A stretch of DNA of 27,118 bases from Thermoplasmata archaeon (GTDB lineage: Archaea; Thermoplasmatota; Thermoplasmata; Halarchaeoplasmatales; Halarchaeoplasmataceae): NCBI GenBank assembly GCA_019594195.1, contig JAFDTP010000015.1:1-27118 (forward strand), in the 5' to 3' direction. Position numbers and translations under genes: made by a program. Positions 17,771 to 24,905 of the stretch are shown one piece after another. Below the pieces are notes generated by a model. That model was not told where the DNA came from and searched no databases. It worked only from the letters and a program-made list of their open reading frames with translations. Position 1 is the first letter of the stretch, and each line of letters opens with the position of its first letter.

Positions 17771-17995
17771 CTATCTTTTTTTCGGTATGTTTGCTATATT
17801 TACTGTGCTCAGTTCTACATCTCTATCCTTTAGATCATCTATCAATTCGAGATAATCGTCTTTCAGGACATATCCCTTCGACTTCAATAAAGCTATGAAC
17901 TCCCCACCGTGTTCATGCTGTATATCTTCGAATTGAGAGCCGGTAGATCTTTCTATATGATCTATCGTCTCCCTTACGATTCCTGCTTCAGGCAT
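17771..17995 (-). CDS. Small hypothetical protein (74 aa)
   Basis: This short soluble protein has alternating helix and strand propensity and no cysteines or membrane segments. No family was recognised. A GAGGAGAGGAG stretch directly upstream of the ATG supplies a strong ribosome-binding site and supports the start. The gene lies between the sulfotransferase and the zinc-transport operon on the same strand, with gaps of about 85-90 bp on each side. Confidence 0.55.
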   Translation of the reverse strand: MPEAGIVRETIDHIERSTGSQFEDIQHEHGGEFIALLKSKGYVLKDDYLELIDDLKDRDVELSTVNIANIPKKR

Positions 17996-18079
17996 CTCCT
18001 CTCCTCGATAAGAGATATCTAAGTAATGTTATTAGAAGTTTTTTCAGATAAAAACGGCTCTTATGAGGCCTTTTATATA

Positions 18080-18886
18080 TCAGATCTTTTTCTCTACCAT
18101 ATCTATCCCGAACACTACCCCTGCCAAGATCGTTATACTGGGGCCCGCGGGTGTGTTGAACAAGTAGGAAATGAAGAGACCTAACATCACGAAGATCAGG
18201 GATAAAATCCAGGAAAAGAACATGATCTTCTTTATATCGCTGCTTCTACCGCTGGATATCGAGGCGGGTATAGTGAGCATCGCGATGACCAAGATGATAC
18301 CGACGAACCTAAGGAGGAAAACGATGGAGAGAGCAACCAGTATCAGCAAAAGGATGTATATCGCATCGGTGTTAAGTCCAGAGACTTTTGCAAATTCATC
18401 GTCGAAGCTAACAGCCTGTAGTTCATTATACAAAAATATCACAGTTATGAGAACTCCGATGACCAGTACCAAGAGTAAGTAAACATCTGTCCTTCTTATC
18501 ATGTATATATTTCCGAACAGGAAACTCTCCATCGACGGTTTGTATCCAGGGGTCATCCGGTAGAAGAGCGCTCCGATGGCCATACCCATGACCCATATTA
18601 TCCCTATCGCGGTGTCTTCTCTCTGTACCTTTTCCTTGCTCATCAGGCCTATACCTACAGCCGAAAGTAGAGCGAAGATGGCCGCGCCCAGAAGAGGATC
18701 TAGTGAGAAAAATAAGTATGCGCTCACAAAGAATGAAAGACCTATACCGCCGAAGGAGGAGTGGGCGATACCGTCGCTGATGAAAACGACCCTTTTTATA
18801 ACGACGTAAGTACCGATCACGCCGAAAAGAACGGAAGCGAGTAGACCGGTGTAGATGGCCCTTCTCCAGAACGGATACTGGAACAT
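18080..18886 (-). CDS. znuB: Zinc/manganese ABC transporter permease (ZnuB-like)
   Basis: This integral membrane permease of the ABC-3 family has about eight hydrophobic helices. Family landmarks include an early GTYVVIKRVVFISDGIAHSSFGGIGL block and VGIILVIAMLTIPASIS. It forms the channel used with the ATPase and binding protein encoded upstream. The ATG at 18886 gives a family-like start (MFQYPFWRRAI), but only AAGG lies directly before it. A much stronger AGGAGGTG at 18935-18942 points to an in-frame ATC at 18926-18928, immediately after the znuC stop, and the frame stays open between them. A non-AUG start is therefore possible. It is the last gene of the operon. Confidence 0.9.
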   Translation of the reverse strand: MFQYPFWRRAIYTGLLASVLFGVIGTYVVIKRVVFISDGIAHSSFGGIGLSFFVSAYLFFSLDPLLGAAIFALLSAVGIGLMSKEKVQREDTAIGIIWVMGMAIGALFYRMTPGYKPSMESFLFGNIYMIRRTDVYLLLVLVIGVLITVIFLYNELQAVSFDDEFAKVSGLNTDAIYILLLILVALSIVFLLRFVGIILVIAMLTIPASISSGRSSDIKKIMFFSWILSLIFVMLGLFISYLFNTPAGPSITILAGVVFGIDMVEKKI

Positions 18887-18931
18887 CCTTAAGAAGCCAT
18901 ATAAAATTTCGATGAGAACACCTATGATGGT

Positions 18932-19723
18932 TCACACCTCCTTCTCATGATGATGTGATATGATGTCCATCTCGCAACCGTAGGATTCCTCTATCATCTG
19001 GTGCGTGAGTTCTGAATGTCCGTGATAGATCAGTTCCCCGTTCAAACATCCGATCTTTTTGACGTAAGAGGAGAGGATACCGATATCGTGGGAGACTAGA
19101 ACGATGGTCGTATCGTTGTTTTGATTCAGATCTCTCAAGAGTTCGTAGATGCTTTTTTTTATCCTTTCGTCGACACTCGCGGTCGGTTCGTCTAAGAGCA
19201 GTATATCTGGTTCAGTGGTCAGTGCCCTGGCGAGAAGAACGCGCTGCTGTTCTCCTCCCGAGAGGTCCGATATCTGCCTTTCCTTGTAATCTTCCATCTC
19301 GACCTTTTCGAGGGCTTTCTGAGCGATCTCTTTATCTTTACTGGAGAAAAAAGGTCTCCATCCCAGTTTCCCGACCCTCCCCATCAGAACGACATTCCAT
19401 ACGTTGATCGGGAACTGTGAATCGAAGTCGGTATGTTGAGGTACATAGCTGACCCTATCTCTAGCTCTTCTCGGTTCTTTACCGAATATTTTCACTTTTC
19501 CGCTATCTGGTTCTTCTAGACCGAGTATGATCTTCAGAAGCGTTGTCTTTCCTCCACCGTTGGGTCCGACTATACCTAGGAAATCACCTTTCGAAAGTCT
19601 TAAGTCTACATCTTTCAGGACTTCGGTCTCGCCCAGGATGAGGGAAATACCATCGATCTCTAGTGCTTTGTTCACCTTATCGACCCTTATATATACACTT
19701 ATATCATCTTTGTCTATCCTCAC
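18932..19723 (-). CDS. znuC: Zinc/manganese ABC transporter ATPase (ZnuC-like)
   Basis: This cytoplasmic ATPase powers metal import through ZnuB. It has Walker A GPNGGGKTT, Q-loop VPQHTDFD, signature LSGGEQQR, Walker B ILLLDEPT and the H-loop SHD. The C-terminus is His-rich (SHHHEKEV), as often seen in zinc importers. The start shown is a GTG that overlaps the znuA stop (GTGA). A second GTG at about 19675 would remove 16 residues that are not part of the ABC fold, so the exact start is uncertain. It is the middle gene of the operon. Confidence 0.93.
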   Translation of the reverse strand: MRIDKDDISVYIRVDKVNKALEIDGISLILGETEVLKDVDLRLSKGDFLGIVGPNGGGKTTLLKIILGLEEPDSGKVKIFGKEPRRARDRVSYVPQHTDFDSQFPINVWNVVLMGRVGKLGWRPFFSSKDKEIAQKALEKVEMEDYKERQISDLSGGEQQRVLLARALTTEPDILLLDEPTASVDERIKKSIYELLRDLNQNNDTTIVLVSHDIGILSSYVKKIGCLNGELIYHGHSELTHQMIEESYGCEMDIISHHHEKEV

Positions 19724-21360
19724 CTAACATCCACATCTATCGGAGGAGTTTCATAATCTACGTGATCGTCATGGATCAACTCGAACACCACTTCTGTGCT
19801 TCCTTCCTCATCACCTTCTATGTGAACGTGGTCTCCGTGTTCATCGAAGCTCACTATATCATCTGCTCCTTCCGCAAAACTCACTCCTAGCTGGTACTCG
19901 TCTCCCAACTCTATCTCATGGCCGTGATCGTCTTCTATGTATGCACCTAGAGAGATATGTTCGCCTTCATGCACTTCTGGTAGTTCTCCATGCCAGTGGT
20001 CACCATGGACGTAAGCGGTAACATTTCCAGTATCCCGATCGATCATCTCGAATTCTCCTATCTCATCATCATGTTCATGATCTTTCTCATCAAACGAGTC
20101 TATAAGAGTTTGAGCTATATCTTCGATATTATCTAAGTAATCTTCAGCCAGTGGATTTAGTGACTCGACTTCGCCGTCTATCTCTTCCGCTATAGTTTTC
20201 GCTGCATCATCGTCGAACTGTGGTGAAACGAAGATGACATTGATATCTTCCTCTTCAGCTATATCTATTATTCCAGCGATCTGCCCCGGTCCGGGATCTT
20301 CACCTTCTATCTCTATGGCAAGCTGTTCTAAGTGGTAGTCGTCGGCGAAGTAGCCCATGGAAGGATGGTAGATAAGGAATTTCTCTCCATGGTAAGGTTC
20401 CATACTTTCACTGATATCTCCATGCAGTTCTTGAAGTTCGTTGATGTATTCTTCCGTATTCCTTGTGTAATTCTCTTCGTTTTCAGGATTCGCATCTATC
20501 ATCTCAGGGACTAGGTGTTCTATCATCTTTTCAGCTTTGTTGAGAGAAAGCCAGGTATGAGGATCAGCACCATGATCGTGATCATGATCGGTTAGAGAGG
20601 GATCCCCATGCAAACTGTTTTGTTCATCTTCACCTACGAACACATTTATCGAAGGTGTCTCATATTCTAAATGATCGTGATGCCACAGTTGGAATACTAT
20701 CTGTGTACTTCCTTCCTCTTCGCCTATTATATGAACATGATCCCCGTGTTCTTCGAAACTGACTATGTTTTCGTTGGCATCTTCGCCAAGATCTACTTTT
20801 AACTCGTATTCTTCGCTCAAGTCTATCTCGTTTCCTCCATATTCTATATCAGCTCCTAAAGATATGTAATCGTTGAGCGGGACTTCGGGTAGACTATCGT
20901 GCCAATGGTCAGCATGGACATACGCGGTAACTTCGTCAGTACTCCTATCTATTATCTCAAAGGTTCCTATCTCTTCATCGTGTTCTTCACCGAAATGTCT
21001 TAGGGTTATCGCTTCGCTCGCATCTACGATCTCCATGTCGGGATTCTGTTCTTTCATATTGTCCATGTATCGTTCTTCGAATTCCATCCCAGAGCCGAGC
21101 TTGAAGTATATATCGGCTCTGCTCAAGTCCTCCATCACTCCCGGATCGGGTTCATAGGTGTGTGGATCTTCTCCTGAAGGTACCATGACAACGACCTCCA
21201 CGTTATCTCCTCCGATCTCTTCCACCCACTCTTCCTGTGGAGGTATAGTGACCGCTACGACGAGATCATGATCGTCATCTCCTAAATCAACACAGCCCGT
21301 GAAAGCTATGGAGACAAGCATCAGGGTCGCTATACCGACTGATATCATCTTTTTATCCAT
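19720..21360 (-). CDS. znuA: ZnuA-like binding lipoprotein with two copies of a His-rich domain
   Basis: This 546-aa extracytoplasmic binding protein captures Zn(II) or Mn(II) for the ZnuBC importer. A lipobox (FTGC) puts the lipidated Cys at 23. The TroA/ZnuA fold supplies His67 (GEDPHTYEP), His268 (HGADPHTWLS) and His332 (IYHPSMGYF) as likely ligands. At the usual fourth-ligand position the sequence reads SLNPLAEDY, with Asn402 where many relatives have Asp. A domain of about 113 residues (130-242) is inserted in the metal-site loop region, and a second copy occupies 433-546. Both contain the patterns AYVHxDHWHxxLPEV, EHGDHVHI and YETPxI. ZnuA proteins usually have only a short His-rich loop and are about 300 aa long. 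The extra domains may bind or buffer zinc. GGTGA lies 6 nt upstream of the ATG. Confidence 0.9.
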   Translation of the reverse strand: MDKKMISVGIATLMLVSIAFTGCVDLGDDDHDLVVAVTIPPQEEWVEEIGGDNVEVVVMVPSGEDPHTYEPDPGVMEDLSRADIYFKLGSGMEFEERYMDNMKEQNPDMEIVDASEAITLRHFGEEHDEEIGTFEIIDRSTDEVTAYVHADHWHDSLPEVPLNDYISLGADIEYGGNEIDLSEEYELKVDLGEDANENIVSFEEHGDHVHIIGEEEGSTQIVFQLWHHDHLEYETPSINVFVGEDEQNSLHGDPSLTDHDHDHGADPHTWLSLNKAEKMIEHLVPEMIDANPENEENYTRNTEEYINELQELHGDISESMEPYHGEKFLIYHPSMGYFADDYHLEQLAIEIEGEDPGPGQIAGIIDIAEEEDINVIFVSPQFDDDAAKTIAEEIDGEVESLNPLAEDYLDNIEDIAQTLIDSFDEKDHEHDDEIGEFEMIDRDTGNVTAYVHGDHWHGELPEVHEGEHISLGAYIEDDHGHEIELGDEYQLGVSFAEGADDIVSFDEHGDHVHIEGDEEGSTEVVFELIHDDHVDYETPPIDVDVR

Positions 21361-21374
21361 CTTTTTTCACCTTT

Positions 21375-21422
21375 CGTTAACCCGAACTTAACGTTAAGTA
21401 ATACTTAACAGGACATATAAAA
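21375..21422 (-). promoter_or_regulatory. znu operon promoter with palindromic operator
   Basis: A TATA element (minus-strand TTTTATATG, 21414-21422) predicts transcription near 21391. The 14-bp perfect palindrome ACTTAACGTTAAGT occupies 21386-21399, exactly at that start region. A further ACTTAAC half-site lies at 21403-21409 and GTTAAC at 21376-21381. This layout suits a repressor that blocks polymerase when metal is plentiful, such as a DtxR-, Fur- or ArsR-type protein. The identity of the regulator is inference. Confidence 0.55.
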
Positions 21423-21485
21423 TTGTTATGTTTCGGCCTTCGCGTCGATCTGTTCTTTTCTGTCATCTGATAAGATAATCATCAT

Positions 21486-21605
21486 ATGGATACTGAAAAA
21501 AGATTTGTTCAGTTCGAAGGAGCTTTAGAAGTTGATTTTACGGTGATCCGATCTGGTGATTTCGACGGATCGAAAGAAGGTCGTCGCTCAACTGCAGCGA
21601 GATAA
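21486..21605 (+). CDS. Doubtful small ORF upstream of ABCE1 (39 aa)
   Basis: An ATG-started frame reads MDTEKRFVQFEGALEVDF and ends RRSTAAR. It lies in the gap of about 310 bp between the znu promoter and the ABCE1 gene. No good ribosome-binding site or TATA element is visible at the right place, and no family was recognised. Apart from this frame, the znu control region and the ABCE1 promoter, I see nothing else in the gap. Confidence 0.2.
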   Translation: MDTEKRFVQFEGALEVDFTVIRSGDFDGSKEGRRSTAAR

Positions 21606-21624
21606 CATCCACCTCTACAAACTA

Positions 21625-21669
21625 TTTATTAATGATATCGAACATATATATGCTCGAGATGACGGAGGT
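21625..21669 (+). promoter_or_regulatory. ABCE1 promoter and ribosome-binding site
   Basis: TTTATTAA at 21625-21632 is a TATA-like element, with transcription expected near 21650-21655. GGAGGT at 21664-21669 lies 5 nt before the TTG initiator and decides that start. A seven-codon frame (ATGCTCGAG... to TGA at 21671-21673) sits inside the leader and closes one base before the TTG. Confidence 0.5.
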
Positions 21670-21674
21670 CTGAT

Positions 21675-23495
21675 TTGGCAGAGGATAGCTTAGCCGTGGT
21701 TGATCTAGACAGGTGCAAGCCGCATCGCTGCAATTATGAATGCGCTAATTACTGTCCTCCCAATCGTGCCGGGAAGCCTTGTATCACCCTTCGAGAGGAG
21801 GCTGAGGAACCCGAGAAATTGGACGGAAAACCGGAACAGGTCCGGATCTCGGAAGAGATATGTTTAGGTGAAAAGTGCGGTATCTGTGTCCACAAGTGCC
21901 CCTTCGATGCTATAAAGATCATCAATCTACCTTCGGAATTAGATGAAAAACCCATCCACAGATACGGCAAGAACGCCTTCAAATTGTACGGACTTCCGGC
22001 ACCGAGACCGGGAAAAGTCAGAGGTGTTCTTGGTCCCAACGGTATCGGTAAGACTACAGCAGTCCGGATATTATCAGGTGATATCGATCCAAATCTAGGA
22101 GATCATGAAAAAGAGCCCGATCGTAGTGAACTCAAAGAGAACTTTCGAGGTACCGTCCTGCAGGACTATCTTGAAGACTTGGAGGATGGGAAGGTGAGTG
22201 TATCGAAGAAACCGCAATCTGTCGATAAGATACCAGATAAGTTCGATGGTAGTGTGGGCGAGCTGTTGGACAGTATCGACGACCCCGGGATGATAGATGG
22301 ATCACTCGAGAGATTTTCCATAAAAGACCTCAAAGACAGACCTGTGGACACTCTATCCGGAGGGGAACTTCAACGTGTCGCGATAACGGCTGCCCTATCT
22401 CGCGAGGCAGATTTTTATTTCTTGGATGAGATCACTCCATATCTCGATATAAGTCAACGTGTGGATGCTGCAAGGCTGATCAAGGAGTTCTCCGAAGAGG
22501 GAAGATCTGTTATAGTGGTCGAACATGATCTGGCGATCTTGGATATGATAGCCGATGAGATACAGATCGTTTACGGTGAGCCCGGGGTCTATGGTGTTGT
22601 TACCACTCCGAAATCCACAAAAAGAGGTATAAACGAATATCTCGAGGGTTATCTACAAAACGAGAATATAAGGTTGAGACAAAGATCGATAAGCTTCTCA
22701 GAACGTTCTCCTCAAGACTTCATTTCAGAAAAAACCGTCTTTTCTTACCCGGAGATGACCAAAAATTACAGCGATGGAGGTTTTTCACTGGATGTTGACG
22801 AAGGTGAGATCTACAGTGACGAAGTTTTAGGTGTGGTCGGTCCAAATGGCATCGGCAAGACCACTTTTGCAAGGTTACTAACGGGGCGATCGGAACCCGA
22901 CGGTGGTGATGTAGGTCTTGATCTTGACGTGTCCTATAAACCCCAGTACATCGAGTTAGAAGGTACTGTGACGGTGATGGATCATCTTCAAAGTATTGCG
23001 GTGGATTTTGGAACGTCATATTGGGAGAGTGAAATAGCGGATCCTCTCAAGTTGGAACAGATCAAAGAGCAGGAGCTGGATGATCTATCCGGAGGTGAAA
23101 AACAGCGTGTCGCCATCGCCGCCTCGCTTTCTGTAGAACCCGACATGTATCTTTTTGATGAACCCTCAGCTCATCTGGACTCGGAACAGAGGTTTTTAGC
23201 CGTTCGGGCGATCCGACGCCGCTCTGAAAATAAAGAGATCCCGGCTATAGTCATCGATCACGATATATATCTGATAGATATGATCGCCGACCGTCTCCAG
23301 GTTTTTGAGGGAGTCCCTGGTGAGCACGGAAAAGCGGGAAGACCACTAAGTTTGCGGGACGGTATGAACAAATTTTTGAAAGATCTAGGTATAACATTTA
23401 GGCGTGATCCAGATACTGGAAGGCCTCGTATAAACAAACCCGGTTCTAGAAAGGACAGAGAGCAGAAGAGAGATGGAGAGTTCTATTACTCTTGA
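21675..23495 (+). CDS. rli1: ABCE1/RLI ribosome-recycling ATPase
   Basis: This 606-aa iron-sulfur twin ABC protein splits ribosomes after termination and is universal in archaea and eukaryotes. The N-terminal domain has two [4Fe-4S] cysteine sets: the region CKPHRCNYECANYC (14-27) with CI at 36-37, and CLGEKCGICVHKCP (63-76). The first ABC domain has Walker A GPNGIGKTT (Lys126), LSGGELQR and FYFLDEI. The second has GPNGIGKTT, LSGGEKQR and MYLFDEPS with a following DHD. A YLQNENIRLR segment forms the hinge. Length is normal for the family. Initiation is at TTG, supported by the GGAGGT site just upstream. Confidence 0.96.
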   Translation: MAEDSLAVVDLDRCKPHRCNYECANYCPPNRAGKPCITLREEAEEPEKLDGKPEQVRISEEICLGEKCGICVHKCPFDAIKIINLPSELDEKPIHRYGKNAFKLYGLPAPRPGKVRGVLGPNGIGKTTAVRILSGDIDPNLGDHEKEPDRSELKENFRGTVLQDYLEDLEDGKVSVSKKPQSVDKIPDKFDGSVGELLDSIDDPGMIDGSLERFSIKDLKDRPVDTLSGGELQRVAITAALSREADFYFLDEITPYLDISQRVDAARLIKEFSEEGRSVIVVEHDLAILDMIADEIQIVYGEPGVYGVVTTPKSTKRGINEYLEGYLQNENIRLRQRSISFSERSPQDFISEKTVFSYPEMTKNYSDGGFSLDVDEGEIYSDEVLGVVGPNGIGKTTFARLLTGRSEPDGGDVGLDLDVSYKPQYIELEGTVTVMDHLQSIAVDFGTSYWESEIADPLKLEQIKEQELDDLSGGEKQRVAIAASLSVEPDMYLFDEPSAHLDSEQRFLAVRAIRRRSENKEIPAIVIDHDIYLIDMIADRLQVFEGVPGEHGKAGRPLSLRDGMNKFLKDLGITFRRDPDTGRPRINKPGSRKDREQKRDGEFYYS

Positions 23496-23515
23496 TTGGT
23501 GAAGGATATCTTGTC

Positions 23516-23716
23516 TCATGATAAGTGTTCCGTCCGCTCGATGAATTTTTCGACGTCTTTTTCCTGAACATCATCTGTCCATTTGACTTCTCCAGCAACT
23601 AGCACTTTATCGTACTGAGTGATGATGAGATCGATATCAAAGTCGCTCGAATAGTGATATTCGTACTTACCTTCGTAAAGTTCAGGGAAAAGATAACCTA
23701 GGTGGACTAGATGTTT
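23516..23716 (-). pseudogene. 5'-truncated DUF234-like nuclease-domain fragment
   Basis: An open frame of 66 codons has no ATG, GTG or TTG start and is closed upstream by an in-frame TAA. It reads ...YEYHYSSDFDIDLIITQYD... followed by KVLVAGEVKW, which has the D...ExK pattern of a PD-(D/E)XK nuclease fold. This resembles the C-terminal domain (DUF234-like) of archaeal AAA ATPases of unknown role. The ATPase part is absent, so this is a remnant. It ends 20 bp from the ABCE1 stop, in convergent orientation. Confidence 0.55.
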
Positions 23717-23837
23717 TTACCGGGAGATGCTAGTGCATTATTCAACGGCCCTAGATGTAACTTTGCATACTTGGTGCAAATATTTATTCGGATCTAATAT
23801 CATATCATCGTTAAGACCTATAGGAACGGTGATGTTG

Positions 23838-24122
23838 ATGCAAACTTCTGATAAGACTATATCTAAAGATGAAAAGACGATCGTTTTCGTGTATAATGCG
23901 GACAGCGGTATCATCAATTCAGTAAAAGACTATTTTCAAAAAATAGTTAACCCTTCCACATATTCCTGCAACCTTTGCGCTCTGACCTTCAATAATACAG
24001 GTATGAAAAAAGAGTGGAAGGGTTTCATAGAAGATGTTGATGCAAAAGTTGAGTTTCTTCACCTAAAAAGGCAGGAGGCTCCTTCCTTTAGGTGGGAGAA
24101 GCTGACGATGAAGATCTTTTGA
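23838..24122 (+). CDS. Truncated conserved protein with VFVYNADSG motif
   Basis: This is a 94-aa ORF with the conserved string IVFVYNADSG, then NPSTYSCNLCALTF and GMKKEWKGFIE, and VEFLH. I recall this pattern from a widespread uncharacterised prokaryotic family of about 130-150 aa. After VEFLH the frame runs into a hairpin (24060-24094) and a short unrelated tail before stopping, so the 3' part appears lost. GGTGA at 23828-23832 is well placed for the ATG at 23838, and a TATA-like ATATTTATT lies near 23777. Longer upstream frames lack family similarity. Function is unknown, and the product may be inactive. Confidence 0.55.
   Translation: MQTSDKTISKDEKTIVFVYNADSGIINSVKDYFQKIVNPSTYSCNLCALTFNNTGMKKEWKGFIEDVDAKVEFLHLKRQEAPSFRWEKLTMKIF
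24060..24094. repeat. Long imperfect hairpin at a gene-remnant junction
   Basis: The arms CACCTAAA and TTTAGGTG enclose a second pair AGGAG/CTCCT around a single G. Together they make an almost continuous 35-base inverted repeat with one two-base bulge and one mismatch. It sits exactly where similarity to the VFVYNADSG family stops and the DUF47-like stub begins. It may be a terminator, a recombination scar or a leftover mobile-element end. Confidence 0.5.
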
Positions 24123-24220
24123 AAGCGATCCATCTCCTTGATGCCGTAGATAAGATGGACTCCATAGCAGATCACGCTGAAAATGTAGGAGATATGATAG
24201 ATTCGATAGTTGTATCTTAG
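24092..24220 (+). pseudogene. C-terminal stub of a DUF47/PhoU-like protein
   Basis: A 42-codon frame reads ...LLKAIHLLDAVDKMDS... and then IADHAENVGDMIDSIVV. This matches the C-terminal helix pattern of DUF47 (PhoU-like phosphate-transport accessory) proteins, which are normally a little over 200 aa. A TAG lies directly upstream of the GTG, and no N-terminal part is present. It overlaps the end of the preceding ORF in another frame. It is best read as a 5'-deleted remnant. Confidence 0.45.
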
Positions 24221-24319
24221 TAAGGTGGCTTTACATCTAGAAGTATTTGTTCTTTTTCTATCTCCAAAACACTTCTTAATTCTTGATTTGAAATACAAGC
24301 AAAAACATTCGATCGCTGA

Positions 24320-24470
24320 TCAAGAGGGATCAATGGACACGCGGTCGATAGGATCGCCACTATATGGTTCCAGATCTCTCAGTTCAGCAGTTTTTTGTAC
24401 GAGAATTTTGCTGTCTTCATGGGACTCAAGCGAAATTTTAAATATTCTAACTGGATGAACGTTATGAGAA
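24320..24470 (-). other. Possible decayed coding fragment
   Basis: The minus strand has an open frame with a protein-like stretch (ISLESHEDSKILVQK, then ELRDLEPYSGDP) that ends at a TGA at 24320-24322. No start codon and no family could be identified. It fits the debris seen elsewhere in 23.5-24.5 kb. The remaining bases in 24221-24319 hold nothing I can name. Confidence 0.2.
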
Positions 24471-24471
24471 G

Positions 24472-24711
24472 ATGGGAGGAGCTAATAAACATATCCGATC
24501 GATCCTGATCATATCTGGTGTTGTTTTAATCGGAGTTTTATGGTTATTATTTTTTAGAGGGTTGACTCCTGGAGATGAGATGGATGCGTTTTGCCTTCTC
24601 TTGGTTGCTACTGTATTGATCGTAATATTATTGATCAATCTAGGTAGAGGAGCAATTTCTCTCCAAAGAGATACAGATGACTCACCAGACAGATTCGGTA
24701 GATCATTTTGA
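24472..24711 (+). CDS. Small two-helix membrane protein (79 aa)
   Basis: Two hydrophobic segments (about residues 10-29 and 39-58) are linked by a short acidic loop (PGDEMDAF) and followed by a polar tail. No family was recognised. A TATA-like TTTAAATA near 24437-24444 lies about 30 nt upstream of the ATG, which suggests a leaderless transcript. An ATG at 24464 in another frame gives only 14 codons. It is isolated on the plus strand among remnants. Confidence 0.45.
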   Translation: MGGANKHIRSILIISGVVLIGVLWLLFFRGLTPGDEMDAFCLLLVATVLIVILLINLGRGAISLQRDTDDSPDRFGRSF

Positions 24712-24905
24712 ATCTGATGAACTGACCTTAGAGACGTTTATCTCTACTCAGGTCCAGGACCTTTTCATGTTTCGGAGATCATACGGATTTCCAAACTAAG
24801 AAAGAAATCGAGTAAAGAAGGATATGAGAGCGGTGAAAAAAAGAACTTTTCGAGAATTAGAGCGATTAATAAAAAAAGAAAACAAGGTTTTGTATCTTGT
24901 AAAGT

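Noticed and set aside
18426..18935. Minus-strand ORF of 169 aa overlapping znuB in another frame
   Set aside because: The sequence is Arg- and His-rich out-of-frame translation; the znuB frame has clear family motifs.
24059..24298. Minus-strand ORF of 79 aa with Cys and Tyr residues
   Set aside because: It is antisense to the DUF47-like stub, crosses the hairpin, and has no recognisable pattern.
24210..24458. Plus-strand ORF of 82 aa
   Set aside because: The translation looks random, and the minus-strand frame in the same place is more protein-like.
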